A program made the position numbers and the translations under genes. The notes beneath the pieces are model-generated. The model made no database searches, had not been told where the DNA came from, and saw only the letters and a list, made by a program, of their open reading frames with translations. 17,457 nucleotides of DNA from assembly GCA_030633185.1 (NCBI GenBank), contig DAOVTG010000025.1, positions 1 through 17,457 on the forward strand, given 5' to 3'. The stretch is from Deltaproteobacteria bacterium. GTDB lineage: Bacteria > Desulfobacterota > Anaeroferrophillalia > Anaeroferrophillales > Tharpellaceae. Of this stretch, positions 1 to 7,082 are shown piece after piece (positions within the stretch are counted from its first letter, which is position 1; each line of letters opens with the position of its first letter).

Positions 1-118
1 CGCGCGGATACTGTACCGTGACTATAGGTTTAAACATCTCCCTGATAGTCACATTAAGACCGATAAGCAGGCTTTTTCCGCCAAACCAGAGCTCGCCGAA
101 ATATCCTCGATTATTCAT
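1..118 (-). CDS. nuoI: NADH-quinone oxidoreductase subunit I, N-terminal part (runs off the left edge)
   Basis: Reading leftward from an ATG at 118, 39 codons are present: it begins MNNRGYFGELW and ends in FKPIVTVQYPR, which matches the NuoI signature around 'PVTVQYP' just after the amphipathic N-terminal helix. NuoI carries the two [4Fe-4S] clusters (N6a and N6b) that pass electrons toward NuoB; those Cys motifs lie beyond the window. The start codon overlaps the nuoH stop as ATGA, implying translational coupling. Identification rests on the short conserved segment and on position directly after nuoH, the usual order. Confidence 0.85.
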   Translation of the reverse strand, partial: MNNRGYFGELWFGGKSLLIGLNVTIREMFKPIVTVQYPR

Positions 119-1083
119 ATGAGTTTAACCAATACGGCTGTGATGAGAAGATTAGCCAGAGAAAAGGGGATCAAATATTTCCAGCAAAAAGTCATCAGTT
201 GATCGAAACGTACCCGGGGATAGGTCCAACGTATCCAGATCATGACAAAGAGCAGACCATAGACCTTGAGCATAAACCAGAAGATACCAGTAAAGTCACC
301 TAAGGGCAGGGGAATGCCTTTCCAGCCGCCTAAGAATAGAACGGTGGCAATTGAACAGACGGTGAACATATTGGCATATTCAGCAAGAAAGAAAAAACTG
401 AACCCCATACCGCTGTACTCGGTATGAAAACCGGCCGTCAGCTCACTCTCAGCTTCCGGCATATCAAACGGGGCCCGGTTAGTTTCAGCCAGGCCGGAGA
501 TAAAGTAGATGATAAAAGCAACCGGCTGAATCAGGATAAACCAATAGTACTTCTGGGCCGCGATAATCCCTTGCAGACTGAAGGTGTTGGTGATCAAAAT
601 GATCGACAAGATCGAGAGCAGCAACGGGATCTCGTAAGAGACCGCCTGAGCCACGGCCCGAAAAGTACCGAAAAGCGAGTATTTATTATTGGAAGCCCAA
701 CCCGCTACAATAATCGCAATGACATTTATTGAAGTCATCGCCAGAATGAATATCAGGCTGACATCCATCTCCACAATCTGTAATTTTTTGGCAAAAGGAA
801 TAACCACAAAAGGTAACACGCAGGGAGCAAAAGAGAGGATCGGAGCCAACCGAAAAAGAAATTTATTCGAGCCTTCCGGTACTATCAACTGTTTACCGAT
901 CAATTTAAAACCGTCGACAAGCAACTGCAGAACACCGTGCGGGCCAACTTCCATAAGCCCCGGCCGCCGCTGAATATGGCCCGCAACCTTACGTTCCATG
1001 TAACCAAGAATCATGGCATTGAGAAAAACAAAGGCCACCACTAACGCTGCGGCAATAATCATACGTAACAACTCAGGGGGCAT
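115..1083 (-). CDS. nuoH: NADH-quinone oxidoreductase subunit H (NuoH)
   Basis: This 322-residue membrane subunit of complex I has about eight hydrophobic segments. It forms much of the quinone-binding cavity at the junction between the peripheral and membrane arms. Seen in the sequence: the N-terminal YMERKVAGHIQRRPG segment, the VGPHGVLQLLVDGFKL loop, and the acidic ETNRAPFDMPEAESELTAGF loop followed by EYSGM, all NuoH hallmarks. Length is normal for the family. The ATG at 1083 is preceded by a GGAG about eight bases upstream. The gene starts 25 bases after the nuoD stop and its own stop overlaps nuoI by four bases. Confidence 0.96.
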   Translation of the reverse strand: MPPELLRMIIAAALVVAFVFLNAMILGYMERKVAGHIQRRPGLMEVGPHGVLQLLVDGFKLIGKQLIVPEGSNKFLFRLAPILSFAPCVLPFVVIPFAKKLQIVEMDVSLIFILAMTSINVIAIIVAGWASNNKYSLFGTFRAVAQAVSYEIPLLLSILSIILITNTFSLQGIIAAQKYYWFILIQPVAFIIYFISGLAETNRAPFDMPEAESELTAGFHTEYSGMGFSFFFLAEYANMFTVCSIATVLFLGGWKGIPLPLGDFTGIFWFMLKVYGLLFVMIWIRWTYPRVRFDQLMTFCWKYLIPFSLANLLITAVLVKLI

Positions 1084-1108
1084 ATCTCTACTCCACTAAA
1101 AAGAAAGC

Positions 1109-2263
1109 CTATCTATCAATCTCGGGGATAACCAGATCCAGACTACCCATGGTCGTGACCAAATCAGATAACAGAATACCTTGGCCAAGCTCCGGCAACA
1201 CACTCAGGTTCGAATAGGACGGAACCCGGATTTTAAGACGATAAGGAATATCGCCACCACCGCTGACCAGATAATAGGTCAGCTCACCCCGGGCCGACTC
1301 AACCGCAGAACTACAGTCGCCAGTCGGCATTTTCAGTTTTTTCGGCACCTTCCCAAGAAAAGGCCCATCGGGAAGCTGATCCAGAGCCTGCTCAATAATC
1401 CTCAAGCTCTGCTCCATCTCCTGTAGACGTACCATATAGCGATCAAGACAGTCGCCGTTGGAACCAACCGGGATCTCGAAATCAAAGTTTGGATAGACTG
1501 AATAGGGCTCGTTTTTACGTACATCATAGGCAATTCCGGAGCCTCTTAAAACCGGCCCGGTAACCCCATAACGGCAAGCCATCTCCGGGCTGATAACCCC
1601 CACCCCTTCGGCTCGTTTGATAAAGATAATGTTGCCGGTAACCAAGTCATTGTAGATATCGAAACGCTCCCGCTGGCGCTTGATAAAAGCCCGGGTTTTT
1701 TCGACAAAATTATCGTCGATATCCTTACAGACCCCGCCGACCCTGAAATAACAGTAGGTCAAACGGGAACCGGTAATATCTTCCAGGATATCAAGCACCT
1801 GTTCACGATCATCAAAGGTATAGAGAATCGGAGTAAAGGCTCCCAAATCAAGAAGAAATGCGCCCATCCAGAGGTGGTGACTTACCAAACGGTTAAGCTC
1901 CGACGTGATAACCCGGATATATTCAGCCCGGATCGGAACCTCAATCCCACAGAGACGTTCAAAAAGAGCGACAAAACCGTGATTGTAAGGAAGTGCTGCA
2001 GCATAATCCATGCGCCCGGTATTGGGCATGAAAGCCATCCAGTTTTTATGCTCACCCATCTTCTCCTGCATGCGATGACCATAGCCTAAAACCGGTTGCG
2101 GGTTGACGATATACTCGCCATCCATCTCCAACAAAACCCGCATAACCCCGTGCGTACTGGGATGCTGCGGCCCCATGTTGAGATAGTAGTGATTATCCTT
2201 GAGGATGTCGGCTGCTGGCTCAAGATCGACATGCACAGCACCATTTCCAGCTAAATTTCCCAT
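1109..2263 (-). CDS. nuoD: NADH-quinone oxidoreductase subunit D (NuoD, 49 kDa)
   Basis: This 384-residue protein is the 49-kDa peripheral-arm subunit, related to the large subunit of [NiFe] hydrogenases, which lines the quinone-reduction site with NuoB. Seen: the N-terminal LNMGPQHPSTHGV motif (quinone-site His residues), EYIRVITSELNRLVSHHLW, GVTGPVLRGSG, ESARGELTYYLVSGG, and the typical C-terminus GSLDLVIPEIDR. It is a stand-alone NuoD, not a NuoCD fusion. The segment VLGYGHRMQEKMGE departs from the common GYLHRGIEK form, which suggests a divergent Nuo lineage. Its ATG shares one base with the nuoC stop (TGATG). Confidence 0.96.
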   Translation of the reverse strand: MGNLAGNGAVHVDLEPAADILKDNHYYLNMGPQHPSTHGVMRVLLEMDGEYIVNPQPVLGYGHRMQEKMGEHKNWMAFMPNTGRMDYAAALPYNHGFVALFERLCGIEVPIRAEYIRVITSELNRLVSHHLWMGAFLLDLGAFTPILYTFDDREQVLDILEDITGSRLTYCYFRVGGVCKDIDDNFVEKTRAFIKRQRERFDIYNDLVTGNIIFIKRAEGVGVISPEMACRYGVTGPVLRGSGIAYDVRKNEPYSVYPNFDFEIPVGSNGDCLDRYMVRLQEMEQSLRIIEQALDQLPDGPFLGKVPKKLKMPTGDCSSAVESARGELTYYLVSGGGDIPYRLKIRVPSYSNLSVLPELGQGILLSDLVTTMGSLDLVIPEIDR

Positions 2264-2775
2264 CAGCCCTGTTCCGCCTTCTCTGCTTCGGTTTTTTCCT
2301 CTATCGGAGGCGCCCAGCGCACCTCAGCCATCTCCTTGAGATCCTCGTCCTTTTTTAGCAAAGGTTTCAGATCGACATCCTCTTCCGCCAAAATCAAAGG
2401 CACAAGATTGGGATGATCGGTGAAAACGACGCCGTAGAAATCTCTGGTTTCGCGCTCGTGCCAGTTAGCCCCTTGATAGATATCGGAGATTGTCGGCATC
2501 GAGTTATCAGCTTTAACGACCGCTCGCACGACAAAACGACAGGCCCTTTCATAGCTGGCAAACTGGTAGACAATCTCGATCGCCGGTTTGACATGCAAAC
2601 CGCCGACAAAAACCAGATACATACCTTGCGCAAGCATACATTCGGCCAGGGCCCGCACTTTGTCAACCTCAAGGTCAATCTCGAAATGGTAGCCGCGCTC
2701 TTGGTAGTCACAGGCTTCAACCGAAACCGGCAACTTGGACAAAGCGCTGATAAGTTTCTCAGTAGCTGGGTGCAT
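2263..2775 (-). CDS. nuoC: NADH-quinone oxidoreductase subunit C (NuoC, 30 kDa)
   Basis: I place the start at the ATG at 2775 (protein MHPATEKLIS..., 170 residues) rather than at a further-upstream in-frame codon. A GAGGAAG ribosome-binding site sits about seven bases before it. The family signature WHERETRDFYGVVFTDHPNL lies in the second half, followed by a Lys/Glu-rich tail. NuoC is a structural peripheral-arm subunit that packs on NuoD and has no cofactor. The gene overlaps the nuoB 3' end by 17 bases and touches nuoD by one base, so translation is probably coupled. Confidence 0.94.
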   Translation of the reverse strand: MHPATEKLISALSKLPVSVEACDYQERGYHFEIDLEVDKVRALAECMLAQGMYLVFVGGLHVKPAIEIVYQFASYERACRFVVRAVVKADNSMPTISDIYQGANWHERETRDFYGVVFTDHPNLVPLILAEEDVDLKPLLKKDEDLKEMAEVRWAPPIEEKTEAEKAEQG

Positions 2776-3361
2776 CGGATATCTTCCTCTGGGGGAACGG
2801 ATGACGAACCCCGGCAATCTTCTCCTGAAGTTTCAAAATCCCCTCAAGCAGACCTTCGGGACGCGGCGGACAGCCGGGTACATAGACATCAACCGGAATC
2901 AATTTATCGATCCCTTCGACCACATTGTAGTTCTCTTCAACCGCGAAAGGGCCGCCGGATATCGCACAGTTGCCCATGGCGATAACCCATTTGGGAGAGG
3001 GCATCTGATCGTAGAGGGTCATCACCACCGAAGCCATCTTTTTGTTGACGGTACCGGCGACAATCATCAGATCACTCTGACGCGGTGAGGGTCGAAACAC
3101 TTCCGAACCGAAACGAGAAATATCAAAACGGGCCATCCCCAGACTCATCATCTCGATAGCACAACAAGCCAAACCGAAAGTCATCGGCCAAAGCGAATTA
3201 GCCCGACAAAGATTAAAGATATCATCGGCCAGTTTGTGCTTATATAACGGACCCGGATCATGAACTACAAGATCATCACCCGGCGCCCCTCTCTCAAGCC
3301 GAGCCTGGAGCTCGGCCGAGTATGAGTGAACGTTTAACTTGCCTCTCTCTTGATCGCCCAC
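2759..3361 (-). CDS. nuoB: NADH-quinone oxidoreductase subunit B (NuoB)
   Basis: This 200-residue protein binds cluster N2, the [4Fe-4S] cluster that reduces quinone. Seen: adjacent Cys66-Cys67 in FGLACCAIEMM, Cys132 in AMGNCAISGG and Cys164 in VPGCPPRPEG, the complete N2 ligand set. The start is a GTG at 3361, well supported by an AGGAG seven bases upstream in the nuoA coding end. The gene overlaps nuoA by 28 bases. The C-terminus extends a little past the core, ending in RKISDAPSY, and overlaps the nuoC start. Confidence 0.96.
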   Translation of the reverse strand: MGDQERGKLNVHSYSAELQARLERGAPGDDLVVHDPGPLYKHKLADDIFNLCRANSLWPMTFGLACCAIEMMSLGMARFDISRFGSEVFRPSPRQSDLMIVAGTVNKKMASVVMTLYDQMPSPKWVIAMGNCAISGGPFAVEENYNVVEGIDKLIPVDVYVPGCPPRPEGLLEGILKLQEKIAGVRHPFPQRKISDAPSY

Positions 3362-3726
3362 GTAAAAACTCCTTTAACCCACACATATGCGATTGCCAAG
3401 GTCAAAATTCCAACAAAAATAAACAGCACCAACACCCCATGCAGTCCAGATACACGATCATAGGCTGCGGCAACCGGGAAGAGATAGAGAATATCAACAT
3501 CGAAAGCAAGAAAAATCAGGGCGTAGAGATAATAGGCCGCCCCGAAACGAATATCCCAAGCTGAACCGAAAGGATCCATGCCGCACTCGTAGGTAAGCAA
3601 GGTCTTTTTATTAACGGTTCGGGGACGGAAAATATCGGAAATAACGAAAGGTGCGACCCCGGCAATAATACCACCAGCCAGAACCACGATAATATAGACG
3701 AAATCAAGAACATGCGGAGCAGGCAT
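3334..3726 (-). CDS. nuoA: NADH-quinone oxidoreductase subunit A (NuoA)
   Basis: This small membrane subunit of 130 residues is the first gene of the complex I operon. Three hydrophobic helices are visible at about residues 8-30, 63-85 and 96-118. The conserved loop TYECGMDPFGSA (Cys48) and the helix FDVDILYLFP are diagnostic. The ATG at 3726 is preceded by a G-rich Shine-Dalgarno run about nine bases upstream. A TTG two codons earlier is also in frame but less well placed. It overlaps nuoB by 28 bases. Confidence 0.95.
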   Translation of the reverse strand: MPAPHVLDFVYIIVVLAGGIIAGVAPFVISDIFRPRTVNKKTLLTYECGMDPFGSAWDIRFGAAYYLYALIFLAFDVDILYLFPVAAAYDRVSGLHGVLVLFIFVGILTLAIAYVWVKGVFTWAIKREAS

Positions 3727-3744
3727 TAACAAACCCCCCTGAAT

Positions 3745-3763
3745 CCGGGTTGAGGCAACCCGG
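3745..3763 (-). promoter_or_regulatory. Small hairpin in the nuoA 5' leader
   Basis: CCGGGTTG (3745-3752) and CAACCCGG (3756-3763) form a perfect 8-bp stem with a 3-base loop. It lies immediately upstream of the G-rich nuoA ribosome-binding site and would be transcribed in the nuo leader. It could stabilise the message or modulate translation initiation. It lacks a following U-tract, so it is not an intrinsic terminator. Confidence 0.4.
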
Positions 3764-3850
3764 TTTGCACAGATCCGGATCGGAAAACAAGCACCGTACG
3801 ACCTTTGTGCAAGGCCATTTTAAAACAACCTAAAGTGAAAAAGCGGGAGA

Positions 3851-3879
3851 GACATAATCCATTAAAAATGCAAAGTCAA
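3851..3879 (-). promoter_or_regulatory. Putative sigma-70-type promoter for the nuo operon
   Basis: On the minus strand, TTGACT (3874-3879) is followed after exactly 17 bases by TATGTC (3851-3856). The -35 box matches consensus at five of six positions and the -10 box at only three of six. It lies about 125 bases upstream of nuoA and downstream of the nfn terminator, where a nuo promoter is expected. The weak -10 keeps confidence low. Confidence 0.35.
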
Positions 3880-4038
3880 GATTTTTTTTACACCCTTTCA
3901 AGCTGAAAAAGAATTAATAATTTCACTTAATTGTAAACAATAACAAAAACCGATATTTAGCAAATATTGTATACTGCAGACGAAATGCGACAACTACAAT
4001 AAAACACTGTTCCGAAATACCCGAACAATGAAGCCCAT

Positions 4039-4075
4039 AAAAAAGGCCGGCAGATTGAAATCTGCCGGCCTTTTT
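4039..4075 (-). terminator. Intrinsic terminator at the end of the nfn operon
   Basis: GGCCGGCAGAT (4045-4055) pairs perfectly with ATCTGCCGGCC (4060-4070), an 11-bp GC-rich stem with a 4-base loop. It is flanked by six A (4039-4044) and five T (4071-4075), so it can work in both directions. Read leftward it ends about 25 bases past the nfnB stop, which fits termination of nfnAB before nuo. Confidence 0.9.
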
Positions 4076-4098
4076 AGTTTAAATTTAAATTGAGTCGT

Positions 4099-5511
4099 TT
4101 ATTTTTCGCTCAAATACTCATGCATGGCAACCGCCGCTATTTTACCAGCCCCCATTGCCTGGATCACGGTGGCCGCTCCGGTGACAATGTCACCGCCAGC
4201 ATAGACTCCCGGCATATTCGTGGCTCCGGTTTCCGGATCGGCGTCGATATTTCCCCAGCGGTTAGTCTTTAGATCAGGTGTAGTTGACGGTACCAATGGA
4301 TTAGGACCATTACCGATGGCAACCACCACGGTGTCAACCTCAACCACAAATTCAGAACCTTCGATCGCTACCGGCCGACGGCGGCCGGACTCATCGGGCT
4401 CGCCAAGCTCCATCTTGATGCACTCAACCCCGGTCAGCCAACCTTTTTCGTCACCAATAAGGCGCTCGGGATTAGCCAAAAGAAGGAATTCGACCCCCTC
4501 TTCACCAGCATGATGGATCTCTTCGTCACGAGCCGGCATCTCATCCATCGAACGACGATAGATAATATAGGATTTTTCCGCCCCTAAACGCAAAGCCGTT
4601 CGTGATGAATCCATAGCAACGTTACCACCGCCAAAGGTCGCAACCCGTCCCCCTTTGACAATCGGTGTATCATATTCGGGAAAGAGGTAAGCTTTCATCA
4701 GGTTTGAACGGGTCAGATACTCATTGGCCGAATAGACGCCATTAAGATTTTCGCCCTCAATATTCATAAAGACCGGCAAGCCAGCCCCGGTTCCGATAAA
4801 ACAGGCATCAAACCGCTCTAAAAGCTCATCAACGGTCTCAATCTGACCGACAACATAGCTCTCAACAACTTCAACGCCCAAGGCTTTGAGATAATCGACC
4901 TCGGCCTGAACAATCGCTTTGGGCAGACGAAATTCGGGAATTCCATAAACCAGAACCCCGCCGGTTTTGTGCAGGGCTTCAAATATCGTCACCTGATGTC
5001 CCAGTTTGATAAGATCACCGGCCACCGTCAATCCGGCCGGGCCGCCGCCGATAACCGCAACCTTCTTACCGGTTGCCGGTTTAACTTCGGGAAGTTCAAT
5101 TTTACCCTGAGCCCGCTCATAGTCAGCCGCAAAACGCTCGAGCCGACCAATCGCCACAGATTCTCCCTTTTTGGTAAGCACACATAACGCCTCACACTGG
5201 CTCTCCTGGGGGCAAACTCGACCGCAAACCGCAGGCAGTGCGTTGGTTTCTTTCAGTTTGTGGGCGGCTTTAAGAAAATCACCATCGGCAATCAGGCCGA
5301 TAAATTCCGGAATTTTGACGTTTACCGGGCAACCCTCAATACATTTCGGCTTTTTACAACGCAGGCAACGACTCGCTTCCAGCATTGCGGTCTCATTTGA
5401 GTAACCAAACGGAACCTCTTCGAAATTGTGGGCCCGGACTTTGGCATCCTGTTCCGGCATCGGGTGACGGGGCAGTTTTTTTGCTTTGTTTACCTTCTTC
5501 TCTTCAGCCAT
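4099..5511 (-). CDS. nfnB: NfnB-type large subunit of NADH-dependent ferredoxin:NADP+ oxidoreductase (GltD/SudA family)
   Basis: This 470-residue flavoprotein has an N-terminal double [4Fe-4S] module with Cys49/52/57/61 (CLRCKKPKCIEGC) and Cys96/100/106/110. A GGGPAG dinucleotide-binding motif follows at about 155-160, then a second nucleotide-binding fold around FGGGNVAMD, and a C-terminal FAD segment GVYAGGDI. In NfnAB the large subunit carries the bifurcating FAD, the two [4Fe-4S] clusters and the NADP(H) site. Glutamate synthase small subunit and sulfide dehydrogenase alpha are close relatives, but pairing with the gene upstream favours Nfn. The ATG shares one base with the nfnA stop and follows a near-perfect GGAGGTGAT Shine-Dalgarno. 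Confidence 0.88.
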   Translation of the reverse strand: MAEEKKVNKAKKLPRHPMPEQDAKVRAHNFEEVPFGYSNETAMLEASRCLRCKKPKCIEGCPVNVKIPEFIGLIADGDFLKAAHKLKETNALPAVCGRVCPQESQCEALCVLTKKGESVAIGRLERFAADYERAQGKIELPEVKPATGKKVAVIGGGPAGLTVAGDLIKLGHQVTIFEALHKTGGVLVYGIPEFRLPKAIVQAEVDYLKALGVEVVESYVVGQIETVDELLERFDACFIGTGAGLPVFMNIEGENLNGVYSANEYLTRSNLMKAYLFPEYDTPIVKGGRVATFGGGNVAMDSSRTALRLGAEKSYIIYRRSMDEMPARDEEIHHAGEEGVEFLLLANPERLIGDEKGWLTGVECIKMELGEPDESGRRRPVAIEGSEFVVEVDTVVVAIGNGPNPLVPSTTPDLKTNRWGNIDADPETGATNMPGVYAGGDIVTGAATVIQAMGAGKIAAVAMHEYLSEK

Positions 5512-6389
5512 TACTTATCACCTCCGCATTCATCACAGCAACCACAAGTATCGCCGTGCTGGTAGCGTTCGACCGCCACTTTTTCCTGTTCCAAGTAGAT
5601 ACCCTGACGTTTCAGCATCTCGTCAAAATCAACCTTATGACCATCAAACTCAGGCCCGTCGACACAGACAAATTTAGTTTCACCGCCAACCGTTACCCGA
5701 CAAGCACCACACATACCCGTCGCATCAACCATAATCGTCGGCAGACTGACCAAAGTCTCAATCCCGAACGGTTCAGAGGTTTTACAGACAAATTTCATCA
5801 TAATCGGCGGCCCTATACCGATCACCAAGCCGATCTCACCGGTTTCCCGATTTTTCTCCAAAAGCTCCTGTTCGACCTTAGTTACCAGACCGTGAATTCC
5901 ATACGAGCCGTCGTCGGTGCAAACATAGAGCTCATCACTTAAATCCCGCATCTTATCTTCCCAGAAAAGAAGATCTTTGGTTCGCGCCCCAAGAATCGAG
6001 ATAACCTTATTGCCATTGGCTTTTAAAGCCTTGACGATATTATGAGTCGGGGCAATCCCGATACCGCCAGCAACGCAAAGCACGGTGCCAAAATCACCCA
6101 TATGCGTGGGTTGACCAAGCGGGCCGATGAAATCGGCCAGACAATCGCCCACTTCAAGTTTACCAAGAGCCATGGTACTCTTGCCGACTTCCTGAAAAAT
6201 TATGGTGACCAGACCTTTTTCCGGATCGGTGTCGGCCACCGTCAACGGCACCCTTTCACCGGTTTCATTAAGACGAAAGACAATAAACTGACCACCTTTC
6301 GCCTTCCTGGCGATGCGCGGTGCTTCAATCTGCATCATCTTGACGCTCGGGTTCTGTGAGAACTCCTCTTTCGCGACAATCCTGTTCAC
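5511..6389 (-). CDS. nfnA: NfnA-type small subunit, FAD/NAD- and [2Fe-2S]-binding
   Basis: This 292-residue protein is of the ferredoxin-NADP reductase/dihydroorotate dehydrogenase electron-transfer (PyrK-like) family. I chose the GTG at 6389 because AAGGAG lies seven bases before it; the in-frame TTG at 6410 has no such site. Seen: an FAD-binding ERVPLT segment near residues 45-50, the nucleotide-binding GGIGIAP at 108-114, and a [2Fe-2S] motif with Asp222 and Cys227-x2-Cys230-x11-Cys242. In NfnAB this subunit oxidises NADH, and the complex couples NADH and reduced ferredoxin oxidation to NADP+ reduction. The last 15 residues are unusually Cys-rich (Cys282, 284, 285, 288). Confidence 0.87.
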   Translation of the reverse strand: MNRIVAKEEFSQNPSVKMMQIEAPRIARKAKGGQFIVFRLNETGERVPLTVADTDPEKGLVTIIFQEVGKSTMALGKLEVGDCLADFIGPLGQPTHMGDFGTVLCVAGGIGIAPTHNIVKALKANGNKVISILGARTKDLLFWEDKMRDLSDELYVCTDDGSYGIHGLVTKVEQELLEKNRETGEIGLVIGIGPPIMMKFVCKTSEPFGIETLVSLPTIMVDATGMCGACRVTVGGETKFVCVDGPEFDGHKVDFDEMLKRQGIYLEQEKVAVERYQHGDTCGCCDECGGDK

Positions 6390-6477
6390 GATTTCACTCC
6401 TTAAAATCAAGTTACATTAATAACCAAGCCTGGCATTCACCCGGACTAAAACTGTTGCTGTTTTTTCACAAAACCAT

Positions 6478-6579
6478 CTAGGAGGTTGTCCGAGAACGTC
6501 TTTTTTCCCCAGCTCGGCGTTATTTTTTGAAAACAATGCTGAGCTGAGAAAAAATTTCTATTCTCGGACAGCCTCCTAG
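6478..6579. mobile_element. MITE-like palindrome with CTAG target duplication
   Basis: Terminal repeats GAGGTTGTCCGAGAA (6482-6496) and, on the other strand, GAGGCTGTCCGAGAA (6561-6575) differ at one position. CTAG flanks both ends (6478-6481 and 6576-6579), consistent with a 4-bp target duplication. The inner sequence is also an imperfect palindrome, with AGCTC paired to GAGCT arms, so the whole 94-bp core can fold into one long hairpin. No coding capacity is present. It lies between the putative nfn promoter and nfnA, so it would be transcribed in the nfn leader. I do not assign an IS family, although CTAG is a known target of some IS5-group elements. Confidence 0.75.
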
Positions 6580-6611
6580 GCCTTGATAATAAAAACACAA
6601 GAAGAGGCCCT

Positions 6612-6638
6612 TTAATATATACTGTAAACAAATGTCAA
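6612..6638 (-). promoter_or_regulatory. Putative nfnAB promoter
   Basis: On the minus strand a perfect TTGACA -35 box (6633-6638) is followed by AT-rich sequence holding TATTAA (6612-6617) at a 15-base spacing, shorter than optimal. It is the best promoter candidate upstream of nfnA. AGGCCC (6605-6610) and GGGCCT (6649-6654) bracket it as an inverted repeat, a possible operator. The exact -10 is uncertain. Confidence 0.4.
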
Positions 6639-6725
6639 GCCCTTTATCGGGCCTAAAATCAAACAAGCAAAACCTTGTGAAACGATAGACATAAATCAGA
6701 CCCCATAAAAAATTCGATAAAAAAC

Positions 6726-6752
6726 TAAAGCTTGGCTATTTATTGTCGATAA
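6726..6752 (+). promoter_or_regulatory. Sigma-28 (FliA)-type promoter
   Basis: TAAAGCTT (6726-6733), an 11-base spacer, then GTCGATAA (6745-6752) matches the flagellar sigma-28 consensus TAAAGTTT-N11-GCCGATAA with one mismatch in each box and exact spacing. It sits 40 bases before the ATG of a YjfB-like putative motility gene on the same strand. Gene identity and promoter type support each other. Confidence 0.75.
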
Positions 6753-6792
6753 GAGAGGAAAGGTTTTAAAGCGTCTTTTATTGGGAGTATTT

Positions 6793-6972
6793 ATGGAAAT
6801 CAGTTCCGCATCAAGCGACAGCATGATAACCATAGCAGTCGCCGCCCAACAGCAACAAACCAGCCTGCAAACGCAAGCCGCCATGCTCAGTCAAATTGCT
6901 GAAGCACAACAGCAAGTAGCCCTGATTCTCGCCGAAGGCGGCTTAGGCCAAAACCTTGATGTCATAGCTTAA
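6793..6972 (+). CDS. YjfB-like putative motility protein
   Basis: This 59-residue protein begins MEISSASSD. It has a helical Gln/Ala-rich middle (VAAQQQQTSLQTQA, then IAEAQQQVALI) and ends LGQNLDVIA. The size, the alpha-helical character and the C-terminal LGQN-(I/L)-D motif match the YjfB putative motility family, whose biochemical role is unknown. The ATG at 6793 follows GGGAG at a five-base spacing; an in-frame TTG at 6781 precedes that site and is rejected. It is the only plus-strand gene here, monocistronic, and directly downstream of a sigma-28-type promoter, which implies expression with late flagellar genes. Family assignment is from memory of the motif. Confidence 0.72.
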   Translation: MEISSASSDSMITIAVAAQQQQTSLQTQAAMLSQIAEAQQQVALILAEGGLGQNLDVIA

Positions 6973-7082
6973 AATCTACCTGCAACCAGTTTTTCCACCC
7001 ACCCTGCCTTCTACACTCTATTGGGCTTGCAAAAAAAATAACATGGTCAATCTTGATGCCCTCGTAAAAAGTCACGGGATGG

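Larger units (their letters stand above)
3727..4098. other. Intergenic leader and spacer between nfnB and nuoA
   Basis: This stretch of about 370 bases holds no credible gene. It is AT-rich from about 3860 to 4020. It contains a small hairpin just before the nuoA ribosome-binding site (3745-3763), a promoter-like pair reading toward nuoA (3851-3879), and the intrinsic terminator of the nfn operon (4039-4075). Between about 3885 and 4030 I see only AT-rich sequence with short imperfect palindromes. Confidence 0.6.

Noticed and set aside
6446..6631. Minus-strand ORF of 61 codons upstream of nfnA
   Set aside because: It runs through the MITE-like palindrome and has no Shine-Dalgarno or recognisable motif; the frame is a by-product of the element.
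7040..7082. Terminator for the exonuclease gene near CTCGTAAAAAGTCACGGG
   Set aside because: Only a short imperfect stem can form and there is no proper U-tract; it may be a dispersed motif, but it is single here.
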